In this document: piece after piece, positions 25,601 to 40,600 of the stretch
Numbering within the stretch: position 1 is the first letter of the stretch
Layout of the letters: every line of letters begins with the position of its first letter
Source: Apostichopus japonicus
Lineage: Eukaryota; Echinodermata; Holothuroidea; Aspidochirotida; Stichopodidae
Assembly: GCF_037975245.1 (NCBI RefSeq)
Contig: NC_092563.1
Coordinates: 6,203,501-6,267,500 of the forward strand
Direction: 5' to 3'
Length of the DNA stretch: 64,000 bases
Made by a program: the position numbers and the translations under genes
The notes under the pieces: generated by a model
Databases searched by the model: none
What the model saw: only the letters and a program-made list of their open reading frames with translations
What the model was told of the DNA's origin: nothing

Positions 25601-28600
25601 ATCAGTAAAGGTAAGAAAGGAAAACAAATCTTGCTGATGATTCCTCGAGAAGAGCGCCCTCAGATTTGTGTGAAACTTAAAACAATTTTTTTACATTTTT
25701 TTTTTGTTTTTTTTGTGGTGATCTTTCTTTTTGGTTTTAGTCTAGTTTGGATATTTATCATCTTTGATAAGAATTTCGAGCACATTTTTTGGCCATTGTT
25801 TCGACTTTCTAAAGCTTTAAGGGATTGTTTTGCGGAACTGTAAGAATATTAATTAAGCCATTGTTTGATCTTTGATTAAAGAGCCATGTTCTTCTTTTCA
25901 AATATTAAAGGCATCCAATAATAAACCATGAATGTTATTTCTTTTTCCAACTTCATGTAGCAATTAGTTTGCCTCTATTGTTTCATGCATTTTTGGGGGG
26001 TGGGGGTGGGGGGGGGGTAATGCGGATAAATGTCGATGTTGCACAAGTTTTAAAGGTCATCGCAGTGTAGCAGCACTTTAATGTATATCCAAAAATGGTC
26101 ACAAGAATATGCTATTGAGCAAGCCCAATAGCGATGTGAAAAAGCTTTCAAAGAGTGGGTAAGGGTGGGGAATAGAAGCCAGCAGGGTTTCCAACCCCCC
26201 CCCCCAACCACCCCCTTCCCGTACCCATTTCTACGTGTATGACTAATAAATAGCAAATAAAAAAATTGCCAGTGCAGCTGTTATATATGAAAGTTAAGTG
26301 TGATGGTTACAGCAGTTGCTCGTTACTGTAGCATAAAAAAAAGGGGGCCTTCGAGAAAAGTTGGTACGTAAAAGTTACATTAGTGAAGCAATATATTGTG
26401 TATGCATGTCCAGTGTTGTGCCTTAAAAGTGTAACAGGATATAGGTACAGAGGTTTGACGGGGGTGGGGGTGGGTGGATGTGGTTGGGTGGGAATGAATC
26501 AATTTATTTGGTTGTGTTCAAGTAACTGGTCTGTTATATATGGCGTTTTCAGTTTTTGTTGACTATCCGAGAGTTTTGTAAGGTTTTACATGGATTTTGT
26601 TTGGACATGTATATTTTAAGTACTTCAGTTGGACACGGGATAGTATTTAACAAACAGACATCTATAAATAACATTCAATGATGAATGTAGAAAATCATTA
26701 AAGATAAAGGAAATAAAAAATATGTAGGATGGTAACTCCCAAGGTTAAAACAAAAATTGTTTTGTTCTTTTTGCTTCGGTAGTTAGGAAGTGTAACAATC
26801 CCATTTTGCAATTTTGCAAACTTGACAGTTAGGGTGAGAAGTGATGGGGGGGGGGGGTGGAATGGGGAGGAATGGGGGAGAGGAGGAATGGGGGAGAGGA
26901 AGGTGGTATAAGGGATGGAGGGGATGCAAGGATTTCTCATTAGTCTTTGTGTATTGATACCATTTATGAAAGAAATGTATTTATTAAATGAACAGTTTGT
27001 TAGTTATCATATCTTGATGAAGGTCAATCAATGCAAAATAATTCTCTAACTAATTAATTGGAATTTTTTTCTCCTTTCCAGTTTTGTCTCTGGTCTCTTT
27101 CTTCTTCTTCTTTTCTAGAAATAACCTCAATACATTTCCAAGCAACAAAACCTTTGCCTCTTTGTTTTTGTTGATGTTTTGTTTTTGTTTTTTTCGACTC
27201 TGGAATATGTTAAAAATGACCGTCAGTCCCTTAAAGGACAACATTAGGCAAGATTCTTGATCTTGGTATGTTATATAATATATAGACAACAACAACAAAG
27301 CTGTTAGCAGTGCACAATTGAATGAGATTTGTGCGTTCCCCCCCCCCCCCCACCCCCCCCCCCCCTTCGAAAGATGTTAGCTTCTTTCCGGACCAAATGG
27401 AGAAACCGGCGTCTCCCGTTTCCAGCTGATATGCCGGTAGGACAATCCCCCACCCCCCACCCTGGTTTGAGCAGAATGCAAAAAAATTGATTATTTTTCA
27501 TGATTTAGACAATGAGATGGCTGTCCCCCTCCCCCATCCCCATATAGACAATGAGATGGTTGTGTGTCAGTGGTGATTTGGATCTCACGACCAGTAGCCG
27601 ATACGAACAGGAAGCCAACAAAACAGAAGAAGCTATACACGCTTTGAAACGTCACAAAGTTTTTTGTTCACTTGATTTGCATGACAATGTACTGTAGTCC
27701 CAACAGCTAACCAGTTCAACACATGTTTTTTTTTTTTTTTAATTAAATAATCCGGATTGACAGGATTTGCTACTTGGAAATATGTTGGCGAATTTGCAAG
27801 TATATTTATTTGAAAATAATAATCATAATTATAACAGTAGATAGTTATATGACACACATACATACAGACAGAAAGATAGACAAACCGGCCTAGATTCTCG
27901 ACATTCTTTCAATTTCTTTTGATATCTTGGGGGAGAGAAATCATAAAAATGTATCGTGTGTCTTTCATGTGTGACATTACAACGATATGGGACTTTATAT
28001 AGTATAGACAACCTATATACCGATACACCTCAAACACCCCTGTCTACGCGGGAGAAAGTATTCCCGAGAGAAAAAATGGGTAACGTTTCCAATTATAATC
28101 ATTCCTCGTTTCTTGCAATTGTTTTAAATCTGATCTAATTTAATATAAAGTTTATTGTTCCCACTATATAGTCCCGTAGTTCAACTCTCGAAACAGATTT
28201 GAGAGACAGAGAAATGGAGATATCGAGAAAGAGAGAGCAATAACATACATCCTGTCAATAATTTATTCAATTAAAGATTTAATTGAGAGAGAAATAAGTG
28301 GGTGCTCGGTCTGACAAATTGTTATCTCTCCAATTGTTTTTGAAACAATCGAATCCGTACAGTGATTAGAGAAACGCAAGCTGAGTAGGGCGAGCTCCAC
28401 AAAATCATATTCATATGAGTGAGATATCTTTTCTTTTGAAATTTGAACCGACTGGAGAAGGCTTTGCGAAGGCATATTCTCTCAATTTGTCTAGAGAGCA
28501 CGTCACAGCTGGGGACTCTATTCAGGTCACAATGTGTGGTCTCTCGTATATAATACATTATGCAAAAGGACAGTGAAAGAGAGAGGGCACAGATCTCTAG

Positions 28601-31600
28601 GTATAATGAACGCAAATCTAGTTTATGTTTTATGTCGACAACGAATTCTAGACCAACCAAAGGTCATCGTCACAACATTTTTTCCCATCTTTTTTTTCTT
28701 TCTTTTTTTCTCGGCCTCGGGGAACTAAGTAACACCCTATCGCTTTACTGGCATTGATTCCACGGTATCTTTGATACCAAGGGATTTGGGATAGTCAAAA
28801 GTGCAAACCCACTCGTAAAATGACTTCCAGTTTCTGTCAATCTGGGTTTCATTGGATGAGGATCGAATGTCGCCTCCCAAGAAAACAATCGCCGCAACAA
28901 ATCGTTACTAAGCTTCAATTTGACGAGTTTCAAATACTATGTCGACAACTAGTGGTGTTGGCCGTTCTTTTTATTTTTCCCCCTACTTTTTCTCTCTTTT
29001 ATGTATAGCGCCATCGCTAAGACCAACTTGTTCAAACAAACACGAAACACCGAAAACATGAGTTGCGTTATTAACATAACCATTTTATTGTCAATTAGGA
29101 GTATTGAATTGATAATGAGTGGTATACGAGGGAAATTAATGAGGTTCCGATATTGACTGAGGGAGAAGGGAGGGATGGGGGGGGGGGGTTGGGGGTAAAT
29201 TATTGTAGCCAACTATTTAATGCTGGTGTGAGATCTATAGGTGGAAAATTAAAGGTACACAGTCCAATACAAACCACTATTTCATTCAGGCTTCGTTATA
29301 ATTACGTTGACCCATACCACACGATTAAAGTATGAAACAAGAAAGAGCAAATCCGACCCGTGTCTTACATACTCCGTTCCCAGTCAATTCCGTTCCATTG
29401 TTAACACAAGAAAGACGGCAAAGACACATATTCATAATGATGCCTCTCAACGTTCTGTTCTGTCCCGCAACAGATTAAATTCTTTTTCCGCCGCCACCCC
29501 CCCCCCCCCAAAAATCAATTTCTGCCACACATTGCCACATGAATGAAGTTTTCCCCTTGCCCTCTACGCCCCCCCCCCCCCTACTGGTTTTTGCATGGTG
29601 TTGTATATACTGTGTTGAGTAACCGGGTCTTGCGGCTTGGCTTATAGGGCTCTTCCAGGTGGCAGGCTATCTGACACTTATCTTAAATCGGAAATTTGGA
29701 TTATTAAACAAACGATAAAAATCAAACAGTATTTAAATACTACTTTTTCTTTGAAAACCAAAAATACAAATAAAGCAAATACTACGGAACAAGGATATTT
29801 CTACGATTCTAGGGTCTAGCTCCTTGAGTTAAGAGACACGAAAGGTTCAACAGCCTGCCCCCCCCCCGCCAACCCCACCCCCGTCTCATCCCCGCCCGCC
29901 CATTCACTCACCTCTGGATCATAACAAAATAAAGACAATGAGGTAATAATCTACCACAAAACTTGAGCAAGCTCATTTAATATTTCCAGCTTATTTTAAG
30001 TTTTGAAACATACCTAATCGTTTTATTATAAATGCTAGACATCTATGATCCCAAGATATGGAGTTGGGGGTAAATTTAGACAATATTTAATATCTTTGTG
30101 GATGAAGACAAAATTGTTTATGAAATTGGCAAGAATAGATGTCTCCAAATATATGAAACATGTATGGTATTTGTTCGTCATTTAGCATATATAGCAACAT
30201 ACCTTTGAATGGATCTGTAGGCTGCATTTCGTGGTGAATTTAATTTATGGTACGCGAGTTATTTGTTTTTCTCCCCAGTTCGCTTCGAATTATTGTTTGT
30301 TACAAACTTGCCCAAGTGAAAATGTTCACATGTCAAAGAATAGCTAAACACGTTGACCCTTTGACGACATCAACAACATCGGCGTGTGTACCAGTTTCCT
30401 GTTTGTTTTTTTCGCTTCCGACGGTTCTCTCAAGAAAGTTGGTTGCGGTCCGACATAAATAAACAAGTGGACCACGGGTAATTTATATACTGATTGGCTG
30501 TTTACGAGATGTCACTGACAGTTTTAAATCATCGGCTGACGATCCATTATATATTCAACAACTATTCAACCCCTCCCCCCACACACACAAAAGACGGAAG
30601 GTGTTTTTAAAATAAGTGTTAACGTATTTCATATAATACATATTAAATCAATGAACATGATACCATATCAGAATTAATAAATGGAAGATCATATTTTCAA
30701 AATCCTTTATCAACCCTATGCACAAAACATTAAAAGTACCCTAGTTATGATCATAACCTTGCATATAGAGCTAAGGATAGATATAATTTGGTATCTATCC
30801 TAAATATGCCTCCGAAATGCATAATTATGTTACGTCAAAATTTTGCATTTTTCTTCTGGGCCAGTACCCTCAAACTCCTACGTGGGAGTCGGCTTAGCCC
30901 CCCCCACCCTCCCCTACCTTAAGGCCACATCCCTCTTTTTTGTATTTAAACTCATGGGTCTCCCCGTCCCCCTCCCCAATTAATGATAACCTCTGATAAC
31001 AGTTCAAACTGATTGATAATCTCGCTACTAACTGAAGGAGCACGTGATATACGATCAATCGAAACACTCATTAGATTGAAAAGTCAATCAGTTAGAGTTA
31101 ATGTTTCAAAACTTATCAAAAAGTGAGAGGATCAAGAATTTAAGTGTGTAAATATGACAGTACCGTTCTACAAGCTGCAAATCACTGTCGACTTTTATAC
31201 ACGACAAAGACAAATTAAACTGCGCCCTCACTATTGAAAATCACACGGGGAGTCGTAACAAATTTGTCATGTTTTTTTAACAATCGTGAAATAAATACTT
31301 TGAAGGCTCCCCCAGTTTGATACAAATGAGCGGTTACATGCTCTCCAGTACGAAATATCACTTGTAAATTCTTTGTTTCGGATAATGTAAAAAAGTGTTG
31401 ATTTTTTATGCAGTCTTATTTTTTCAGTTGTTTGGTATCTCTCCAATGCACGCTGCGATGTAACATACACCCCTGGTAGAGGTGGCTGGGCTAAATTGAT
31501 CGGTGTTTGATCAACTGTATCCAAATGACATCAAGATGGAATCTTAAAAGCCGTATTGACAGCTATAACAGTTTCGAATGCATCTCTCAGCTCTAGCAGT

Positions 31601-34600
31601 ATGGTGCTGTAAAACACGAAACAGAGGGTTTGATAGTTTATCTCGCTTCCAGGATTTTCGATAAGAGGTGTATAGGCCTACAATGATGGGCATGTAGCTT
31701 CGAACAGAACATACACATTATCCATTGAAATCACATAAAGCATCAAATGTATGAGCAAATCGAAGACTCGTAACATTATTAATATGCATTCATGTTATAC
31801 TTAATGTTTATTGGGTTACAGAAGCGAGTGAACATGAGTTGATTTCCTTACAAAAGACATCTGATGTAGAATTGGGAGGTATCAATATTGGGTGTTACTT
31901 TTTTTAGAGAAAAAAAAGAAGAGAGATAATACACGAAGAAGGAGAGAAATAAACTTTAAAAAAAGGAGAATGAAAAGGTTAACAGTAGGCCTACAATAGG
32001 CCTATCGTTATTTACCCATGATTACATTCTAACCCACAGGTTTGGCAATGAGCATGCGCACATCATGAGCAGGTATATCGACCAAAGACTTACATTATTT
32101 AAAATTTGCACATTTACATTTGTTTTCGTTACAGAATATATATTTCCAATACACATAATGATATAGCTGATTAACAATGAGTAGTCAAGGTTTCATGTCA
32201 AATAGCAAAATGAAATATCTTTCAATAAGCTGCTCTAAGATAATAAAAAATGTATTTGAAACCAAGTTCCTTTTGATCTAAATGACTGTTATAACGTTCC
32301 GCTTAGCAACACGTTTTATAATGTTAACATTTTATTCATATGGGTGAGGATGATGTTGGACACCTTATTGCACTGGTTTTTTTTCATGTTTTTTTTTATT
32401 GAGGTGGATTGTGCAACCTCCCCCTCAGTCCTGTTCTCGCCCCTCCACCCCTCATCACCCCCCCCCCTCACCCCTTCCCTCTTTGAGGGCGCCTCTGCCT
32501 GTTCCACATACATTATTAGATCATACTTTCTTTCAAATCGAATGCCGGCAGTAAGTATTGTGGGAGCATTTTATTTTTCTCATTACACAAGATAATTATT
32601 ATCATGTTACTATTTCCGACAGCTTTGAAGCTTTCATTATCAATTGTGTAGGTGATTTACAGGTATATCTGCGCGACATATACTAAAACACGTACCGGTC
32701 TACATACATGGTAACACTTCATATAACATTGACGTATATATTCCGTCTGTACCCTTTGGAGGGCCACCAGATGTTCTGTTATTGAAAAAACAATTTAAGT
32801 AATTAGCTACTATATTCAGACGACAGATAAACTACCGAAAGAAAACTAATGCATTTACATTTCGATAAAGAAACTTGATTGGTTTATCTTTACTGAAGGC
32901 CCGAGGCCCGCAGGGAGCATACCTGAAGCATAGGCAGTAATGGATAGAGGAACTCGAGAGAATGCTTGGCAGATAAAGATGAAGTCAGACGACCTTAATT
33001 TTCTTTAGAAGAGAAATCTGTTAAAACTTGTATTTTTTTTTTAAATCGTTTGCTGGTTTGCACATTTGTGTACAAAACAGTACTTTAAACATATTCTCCC
33101 GGCACTTTTTTTTATGATTAATTTAACAAATTTTACCATTACCAAACTAAGGGTGAATGCTTGGTATGCACGGAAGATGGCTTCAGAATAGGATAATTGA
33201 TAGCAAACATTTGCCATCTAAGCATACTTCAATTGCCAAAATTTGTCCAAAGTGAAGCCGGGGACACCCCACCCCCTAAGACCCCTCCCCGAGGACGTGG
33301 ATCACACTATGCCCGGGCACTCAATTATTCCTCAGCACATCTTTAGCAAGACATGTCTCAACAGTTATTTAAAAAGCTTCTTCACCCATAAGAAAAAATC
33401 CGAAATAGACTTCATGTATTCAAACTGTATTGTTTGTCTGCTTTTTACAGACGGACAAACTGATTCTTTTCCTCGAAAATAGCATTCCATAAAAGTACAT
33501 TGCCTCCCCGTGGCGAATTGATGATTTTAGATTTGCAGTAAATAAGTGCCACGAGTTACCACATCTTAAAGCTGTTTATTACGTACATATAGGAGATGGC
33601 CCTTCATGTTGCTGTGACGACCAAGTCATGCGATGTTAACTTAACACACATCTCGATACCTCTGTATCTATAACTAAGGTATTTATGTGGTTATAATTAT
33701 CATTGATTTCCGTTGATTAGCGAGTCTCGTCGGACTCAATTTAGTGTCCCGCAACTTTTAATGTAACGTCCTATTGTTTCACTTATAAATATTTGACGTT
33801 TATGCCCGATTTGAAATAAATTTTACAAAAAAATTAAAGGTGCCTCATTTTACTATACAAACTTTAAGAACCATTTTACTGCTCCCATCATAGCGATTCC
33901 TCTTTCTGAAAAATTATTTAATTGTTTTAATTTAATAAATGTCCTTGAGCGGTAAATTAAGCTAAACTTTCCAGAAAAGAATTAACTCGTCAAAGCTTTG
34001 AGCAAATGTTTAGCACTCTAAAATTAGGGGCAAAACTGGCAATACATTTATTAAGTCTAATCCTCTGGAGGCCAAAATAAAAATGCATATTTTTGTGGTC
34101 ATTGATAACATCTTTTTTCTTCTTTTTTTCTTTTCTTTTTAGCCATCATTTATTGTCAAATCTTTGATAACATCTTAATGAATTTATCACGCTCAAACAG
34201 CTTTTGATGACATTTTCGGATACCCATTTGTTTGTTTGTTCTTGAAACATGTACAGATATGGTTTAACAAGAGATGCCTCAAGCAAGATGGATTTCCGAG
34301 CCTGCTAATAAAACTGATACCCATTCGCCGAGTCTTGAAGTTGATGTCCAAGATCAATGGAACAGCGAACGGTTCAAATTACTTTAAAATAATTTTGTTG
34401 TCTTTCCTCTTTCTACGCGGGCACTCAAGGAAAGCGATATAACACTGAAAATGTATAATAAGACCTGCGAAATTTTGAGTTCGGAACATTCCTTTAATCG
34501 ATTTCATCACCACGGGCCTTTACTTCCAACCTACACAGACTCCCTGGGGTCGAATAAACCAGTCAGAGGGTCTCGTGTGCTTGGTGTTGAACCCTGTCGA

Positions 34601-37600
34601 CACCAGTTTACAAGTTTTGTCGGGGTGACGTTAAAAGGTGACGAGAGAGTACCGCGCGTTGACGTACCTGATAGGCAGTTAGACCCCCCTCGAGTTGTCA
34701 ACTTTAAGCGGCTGTTAGGAGTTTTATCGCCAAAGGCCATCAATATTACCAAATCCACTGAATATTATACTTCGAGATAACATTTCAATGGGATACAATT
34801 AAGACAGGTTTTTAGAGGGTTTAATCTTTGGTACAGTTATGAAATAAATGTTGGTACTGAAAATCCCTTCTCAATTTATAGTCAATTAGTATGGTTTAGC
34901 CAGATTTCATGTCATGTTGAAAAGAGCGCGTACAAAATATCAAGTCTCTCAATTTACAATTTGTATGCTAATACGAAAAAGTGTCTGGGGACAAAATGTT
35001 CGATATCAAATGTAACACGATTAGTTGGTATACTCCCTAATGAATATTCATTTGTTAATTAAAATATATAGGAGAATGCCTTTAAGTTTGACCAATTTCA
35101 GTCATGCATAGTAAATACCGTACTTGGTGAGTTTGCCAAAAAGGACTGCAAAATACAAACAAACGCAAAAACGCCAACTTCAACATATTTTCATGTCACC
35201 GTGCTGCGTACGGCAAAGGACGGATGATCTGAACATCACGGTGTTGTTCCCATTTCCAGGTTTAATATTGGCAACTTCAGCTTTTTGCCGAAAATAAGTC
35301 GACAAGATTGCTTTTTTTTTTACCCCAAAACGGTCTTGTGCATTTGTCTTTTCTGCGGAGGGGCAGGGGAAGGGTTGGTAATTCATCGGGCGATATAACC
35401 GCGGTTTGGTGATAGTTGAATTTTTAAATCAAACAGTATTAGAGGCTTATATTACAATCAAGGAATATTGTTATCACTGTGTCGTGTTATAGATCTCAGT
35501 ACCCTTATTCGTGATTTCACAGACGGATAAGAACATTGTATAGAGCCCAGCTAAAGCTTTTATTTTATAGTGGTTAATTTATAATTTGTTTTATGTTTTT
35601 AATTCTTTAAAGGAATGATATGGCTTTCAATGTGAATTAAACAACATTACATTTGCATTTTTCCAAATTGAAATATATTTATTATTTTGACAATTTTTGG
35701 TTTGCTAAATTACTATTTCATCTTTCTCATTTATTGTTAAGTCATAAATAAATTCATGTAGCTTTAAGTAGATCTTACATATAGTTATATTTGTCAAAGA
35801 CTTCCATCTATGAATAAGCCTATCCACCCCACCCATCACCACCACCATGCCTTCACCCGCTCGTCTCGCACGTAATGTTTGTATTGAGAAAGTTTATAAA
35901 CTCTATACCCTATAATCTCATGGTATAAGTAAATTACGTCCATAAAGTAGTATAGTTTATTTTTCAGTGGCTTTAAAGAATGCTGAAACGTCACAGGTAT
36001 GATAAAGAGATTTAAATTCATAACAAACTTCATCATCATCTCTAGGGTCAGTACGTGTTTGTCCCTTGCACGACTTTGAAAAGCAAACAAGGCTTTAGAA
36101 GTCCGTCCTAGATAAATAAACAAAATATAATATCGCAAACGGTGTTAATTCGTGTTAGTATATATGCCTGCTTATAGCAGACGATTTTAAAGGTAAGTTT
36201 ATTGTGTATAAAATTATTGGCGGTGACTGTCGCTTGATTCGGAAAATAATGACCTGGTTTCACAATATCTCTATAACGTGTTACTGACTTAAAATTAAAA
36301 TTAATGAACGTTTGTCCTTACCAGTTTGAGGTTTCTAGTTTAATCTGTTTTATTTATGCTTAAAATCCAAGTTGCTGTTACGCCAGAAATTAGTCCTAGT
36401 ATACATTTGACCCCAAATTCACATTTGGCATTTTCGGTGCATATCATATTACTTTAGCCATTTTTTTCCTTTATTGTGTTATAATTTTTGGTCACAAGGC
36501 AAAGACTATTCTTCGTAATTTTATATCGGTATTTTAATTATGATATACTTCTGCTTTGAATATTCTTTGCTTCAAAGCACAGCCAGAAAAACATACAAAC
36601 ATACACACATACACCCACACACACACACATACAGGGAATTAACAAGTTAAAATTAATCACGAGACAACAATTAATAACAACAAACAAATTAATAAATGAT
36701 TAGATATAAAATAATAAAATAAATCGAAATTGCAGTAATATCGAATTCAATTTGATTAAACTGTACTGTCTATATACAGAGTTTGACTAAATGTATCATT
36801 TGGCTAATCTACATATGTTTAAAGTTCATTTGGTGTATTAGATAACAAGAGAATGAATTAAATATAAAGAGACATGGTTGCTATTCCATCTCACAGCTTT
36901 CTTCTTCTTGGTGATGTGTCTCTGTTGCCAGCAAACAAATTGCATGTTTGATCATTTCAAAGAAAAGAAAATAACACACAGAAAGTAAAACTGAAAAACC
37001 ACAGATCAATCGAAGCTCTCTCAAGATAAAATATATCCTTAGACAAAGAGATAGAGAGATAGATAGAACTTTCTCTGAAGTGAAGGCCCCCCCCCCCCCC
37101 CTTGCCTCAAAGATGACGAGCTGGCGTTGAAAACAGGACCATGTGAGGATAGGTGAGATATCAGGGCTGATTAAGATTTCAATCGACACCTCTAAACTCC
37201 CTCTTAAGTATAATTAATATTATCGAGCTCGAAACAAGATCAGCTAACAAACCCCTTGTACAATGTTTCACCCCTTGTTAATAGGGTAAAGCTTTGCGTG
37301 AGTTTTCAGAACTTGATGAAAGGCTTACACCGGCGTAACAAAATGTTATTCAATTTTCACTCAACATTAGCAAGAACATTCAATCACCGACGATTCCTAA
37401 GGAAAACTCAAGTCTCTCTTTTCGCCCAGTATATTTATTCACTTCATTCAAATGTGAGATAATATTGTCTCAAGACCTTTTAATTGGTGCTAATCACTCA
37501 AAGTAAATGCTTTGATTGAGGACAGTCAATTCTCATTCTTCAATTGACAGATGTGTTGACTGGTAAGTAAAGGACGTAAATCAGAACCGTGCATACTGTA

Positions 37601-39974
37601 CCAATTAAAACATTTTCACCATCCTTCTTTTTTCTTCTTTTAATTCTCTTCAAACAGCGGTTGACTTACAGGAGGGCATGTAGAATGTTCAAATGGATTA
37701 TAAATACTTCCGAGAGATATATCGAAAGAGGTGGTGATGACTGGAAGAGGGGGGTTGGAGGGGGTATCTCTATAGGTTAACTTGAATTAGAGCTTTTATA
37801 ACCGAGGTGGGATAAGATATAGTACATCTTGAATTAACTTCAGCAACGAAGGGATATACTCTGTGAATAGTTTATTTCTGTTAATATATATCAAGTTAAG
37901 GATGTATAGTATCTTTAATAACATTTTTTGTTTTGCCTTGAAAATATCAGTATATATCCAATGCTTTAATCCAAAGTAAATGCAGTCCAAACGGTTAAAC
38001 GGTTAACGGTTCAAGGTTCAAGATCTACTAAAAGAAATAGAAAAATCAAGAAAGTATTTCGAAAAGGGTTCATTTATGGGTTCGAGTTATTGATAAAGAA
38101 ATAATACTATAACAACATTGGTTCGGCGACAAAAATATCATAAATACTTTGAGAGCAAAACGGTTAATTAGCAAAAGAAACTTTAAAAAGGAAAATAAAA
38201 CGGCATTTGGATCAGCTTTTCACTCATTGGGGCATGTGGTTGGTGATAGTGTAACAAATCGTGTGTTAGCGACAAATTGATCAAGTGCACAGCGCCCTTT
38301 AATCCCCAGTTAGCAATCTATGTGTGAAATCAAGGGATAAAAGGGTGTATTATAGTTTGAACAAGCATCAGGGACACCGGCACCAGTCTGAGATTCAGGG
38401 TGGGTGGGGTGGGGTAGGGAAGGGGGAGGTTCAGTGACGATGAAATTGCCGCTCAGTGTGGCGGTACCACACACGTGTGAAAGTAATTGTTGTGAAAATT
38501 ACTGGGGAGGGACGGTGGGGGAGGGGGAGGGATTGGGGGAGGATTTCATAGTCCAGGAACGGGTGTATGTGACAATACATTCATGGTATAATCAGAGTAA
38601 TCATATATTGATTAATTCTTGGTATGTCTCCCATAATGGCTGAAAACAATCGATTTATACAAAACTCTGAGTTTGAAGGAAATTAGTATTCTCCAACTAT
38701 CCAAACTAGGGGTGTTTGGGGGGCGTGTAGGGAAAGAGGGGGGGTTGGTATTGGCGAGGTGTGACGTTTTTGTTCGTCGTATAAGAAATCCCATTTCATT
38801 TGATACATTTCACGATAACTTTCCCTCGTATTTATTTTTCCCACGTACCGACACACGGCTGCGCAGTGGAGGCTTAGTGACGTCATCAGTCGGTTGCTTG
38901 AATGAATAGAGGTTTTTACGAGTACATTGCTCCACGCTATAAGGGTATCCATGTTTGATGACTTCAGTGTTTACACACTAAGCACATGTCAGCTAATCAA
39001 CAGCCATTCGTGATGAACAAAGCCTCCCAAACGCTTTTGTTGTTTGTTTGGGTCCCAACTATTTGGCCCTTTGTCTTGCTTTGTTATACATTATTTGGAT
39101 TACGAACGGTTAGGCCTAACTGTTAGCCTCTTATCTAACATAGGGGTACTTAAGGGTGATGTGTGAAAATCTGCTCTGACTTACACGACATTCTTCCAAA
39201 GATTGACAAAAGACTTGAAGAGGCGTTAAGAAAACTTTCCAAATCAAACAGAAGGATAAAGCCTAACGGATCTTGACGGTGTAGAAGGGGGCTTTCTGAC
39301 TTGCATAGAGCTGTTAAACGCGCTAGCTAAAAAGCACTTAATTTCTCGAGAGCTGAGGTGTTTTGCCTCAAGCCTCCTGTTAGCTATTGTTTCCCTGGGC
39401 TCGAAGTAACGAAGTGGGAATCAAGAGAAACTCCTCCCGGATAAAAAAAAAAGTAGATTAAACTTAAGAAACTGCGGATCCCTTTCAGCAAACATGTTTA
39501 GTAGGTCTATTTTATACCCCTTTTCTTTAAAATATATGGTTCTATCACTTCACTATTGTCACACCTTCGATTTACTTTTGTATTTTGAAGGGTTCTTAGA
39601 GCTTTCTACAAGAGTACTTTATTTTCGTTACTAAGAACTTCCTTTTAATTTATATCACTAACCCCTTCAACACAAATTGATCATTGATCTCGTGTTAAGA
39701 AAACATGGCGTTGGGGTGAAAACCAAAAAAACACAGACCGGTTGGTAACAGTAGTTCAAAGTTTACCGATGTTACAGACGTGTCTCCGAGGGTAAGATCT
39801 GTTCCTTTAGGTTCACATGAGTGGTGAACGCTCTATATTGTTTTAATAACCAGCTTTCAAATTAACTAACCATGCAAGAATTCATTGATCAATCGAACGA
39901 GTTAAAAAACAAAATGGTGTCGCTGGATGAGATCAATGTGATACGACGTTGAAAGTATAAATCTCAATCGAATA
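22601..39974. other. Gene desert, proximal part
   Basis: No gene was recognised. The DNA is AT-rich with runs of G or C (for example 27338-27365 and 37087-37101), G-rich quadruplex-prone tracts (25997-26017, 26458-26490, 38398-38418) and CA repeats near 36605-36632. One GC-richer block at 34480-34745 has overlapping open frames on both strands. Confidence 0.7.
33260..33330. repeat. Dispersed repeat shared with the window's right end
   Basis: Partner of 63925-64000, in the same orientation, with an ordered set of shared short strings and no coding content. Confidence 0.45.
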
Positions 39975-40311
39975 TATATATGTATAAATATATATAATTG
40001 AAATTGTAATGAGTTGGAAAATCAAGAACAGTGAAAAACTTCCAGCCTCCACCGGGATTCGAACCCGGGCCTCCCGCCTTATATGCGGACACCCAGGCTA
40101 ACCACTAGGATGTGGACGCTGATTGTATGTCCAGAGGTTCGAAACCGGTAAGGAAGGTCGTAATTCCACTGTAGGCGTTTGTCACCTGTATCGAACAATA
40201 CTAGTTCTGTTTTTGGTGACAAATTTTGCCTTACTCTAGAGATCAAACATGATGCTATCCTACTCGAAAATCATTTGTGATTCCTAAAGCCGGATCTCGA
40301 AAGAAATACTT
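39975..40311 (-). mobile_element. tRNA-related SINE-like element, copy 1
   Basis: About 330 bp repeated at 41345-41703. Read on -, 40119-40046 resembles a tRNA: acceptor arms pair at 6 of 7 positions, an A-box-like TAGTGGTTAGC is present, the anticodon arm has a 5-bp stem and 7-nt loop, and the T arm CCGGGTTCGAATCCCGG is perfect. After the tRNA part come about 60 bp and then a (TA)-rich tail, as in SINEs. About 190 bp on the other side are also shared between copies, so the true 5' end is unclear. Confidence 0.75.
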
Positions 40312-40364
40312 TGAACAGACTTTATGTTAATGGAATGGAGGTTAACGACAAAGGCAAATGAATA

Positions 40365-40434
40365 CATATAAATGAAAACGTAATGAGAAGGAAAATCTAA
40401 AACAGTGAAAAAACTTCCAGCCTCCACCGGGAGG
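40365..40434 (-). mobile_element. tRNA-related SINE-like element, truncated copy
   Basis: A 70-bp fragment matches the tail side of the elements at 39975 and 41345 (AACGTAATGAG, ACAGTGAAAA, CTTCCAGCCTCCACCGGGA) and stops at the start of the tRNA T arm, where a long (TA)n tract begins. Confidence 0.75.
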
Positions 40435-40435
40435 T

Positions 40436-40600
<165 letters not shown>

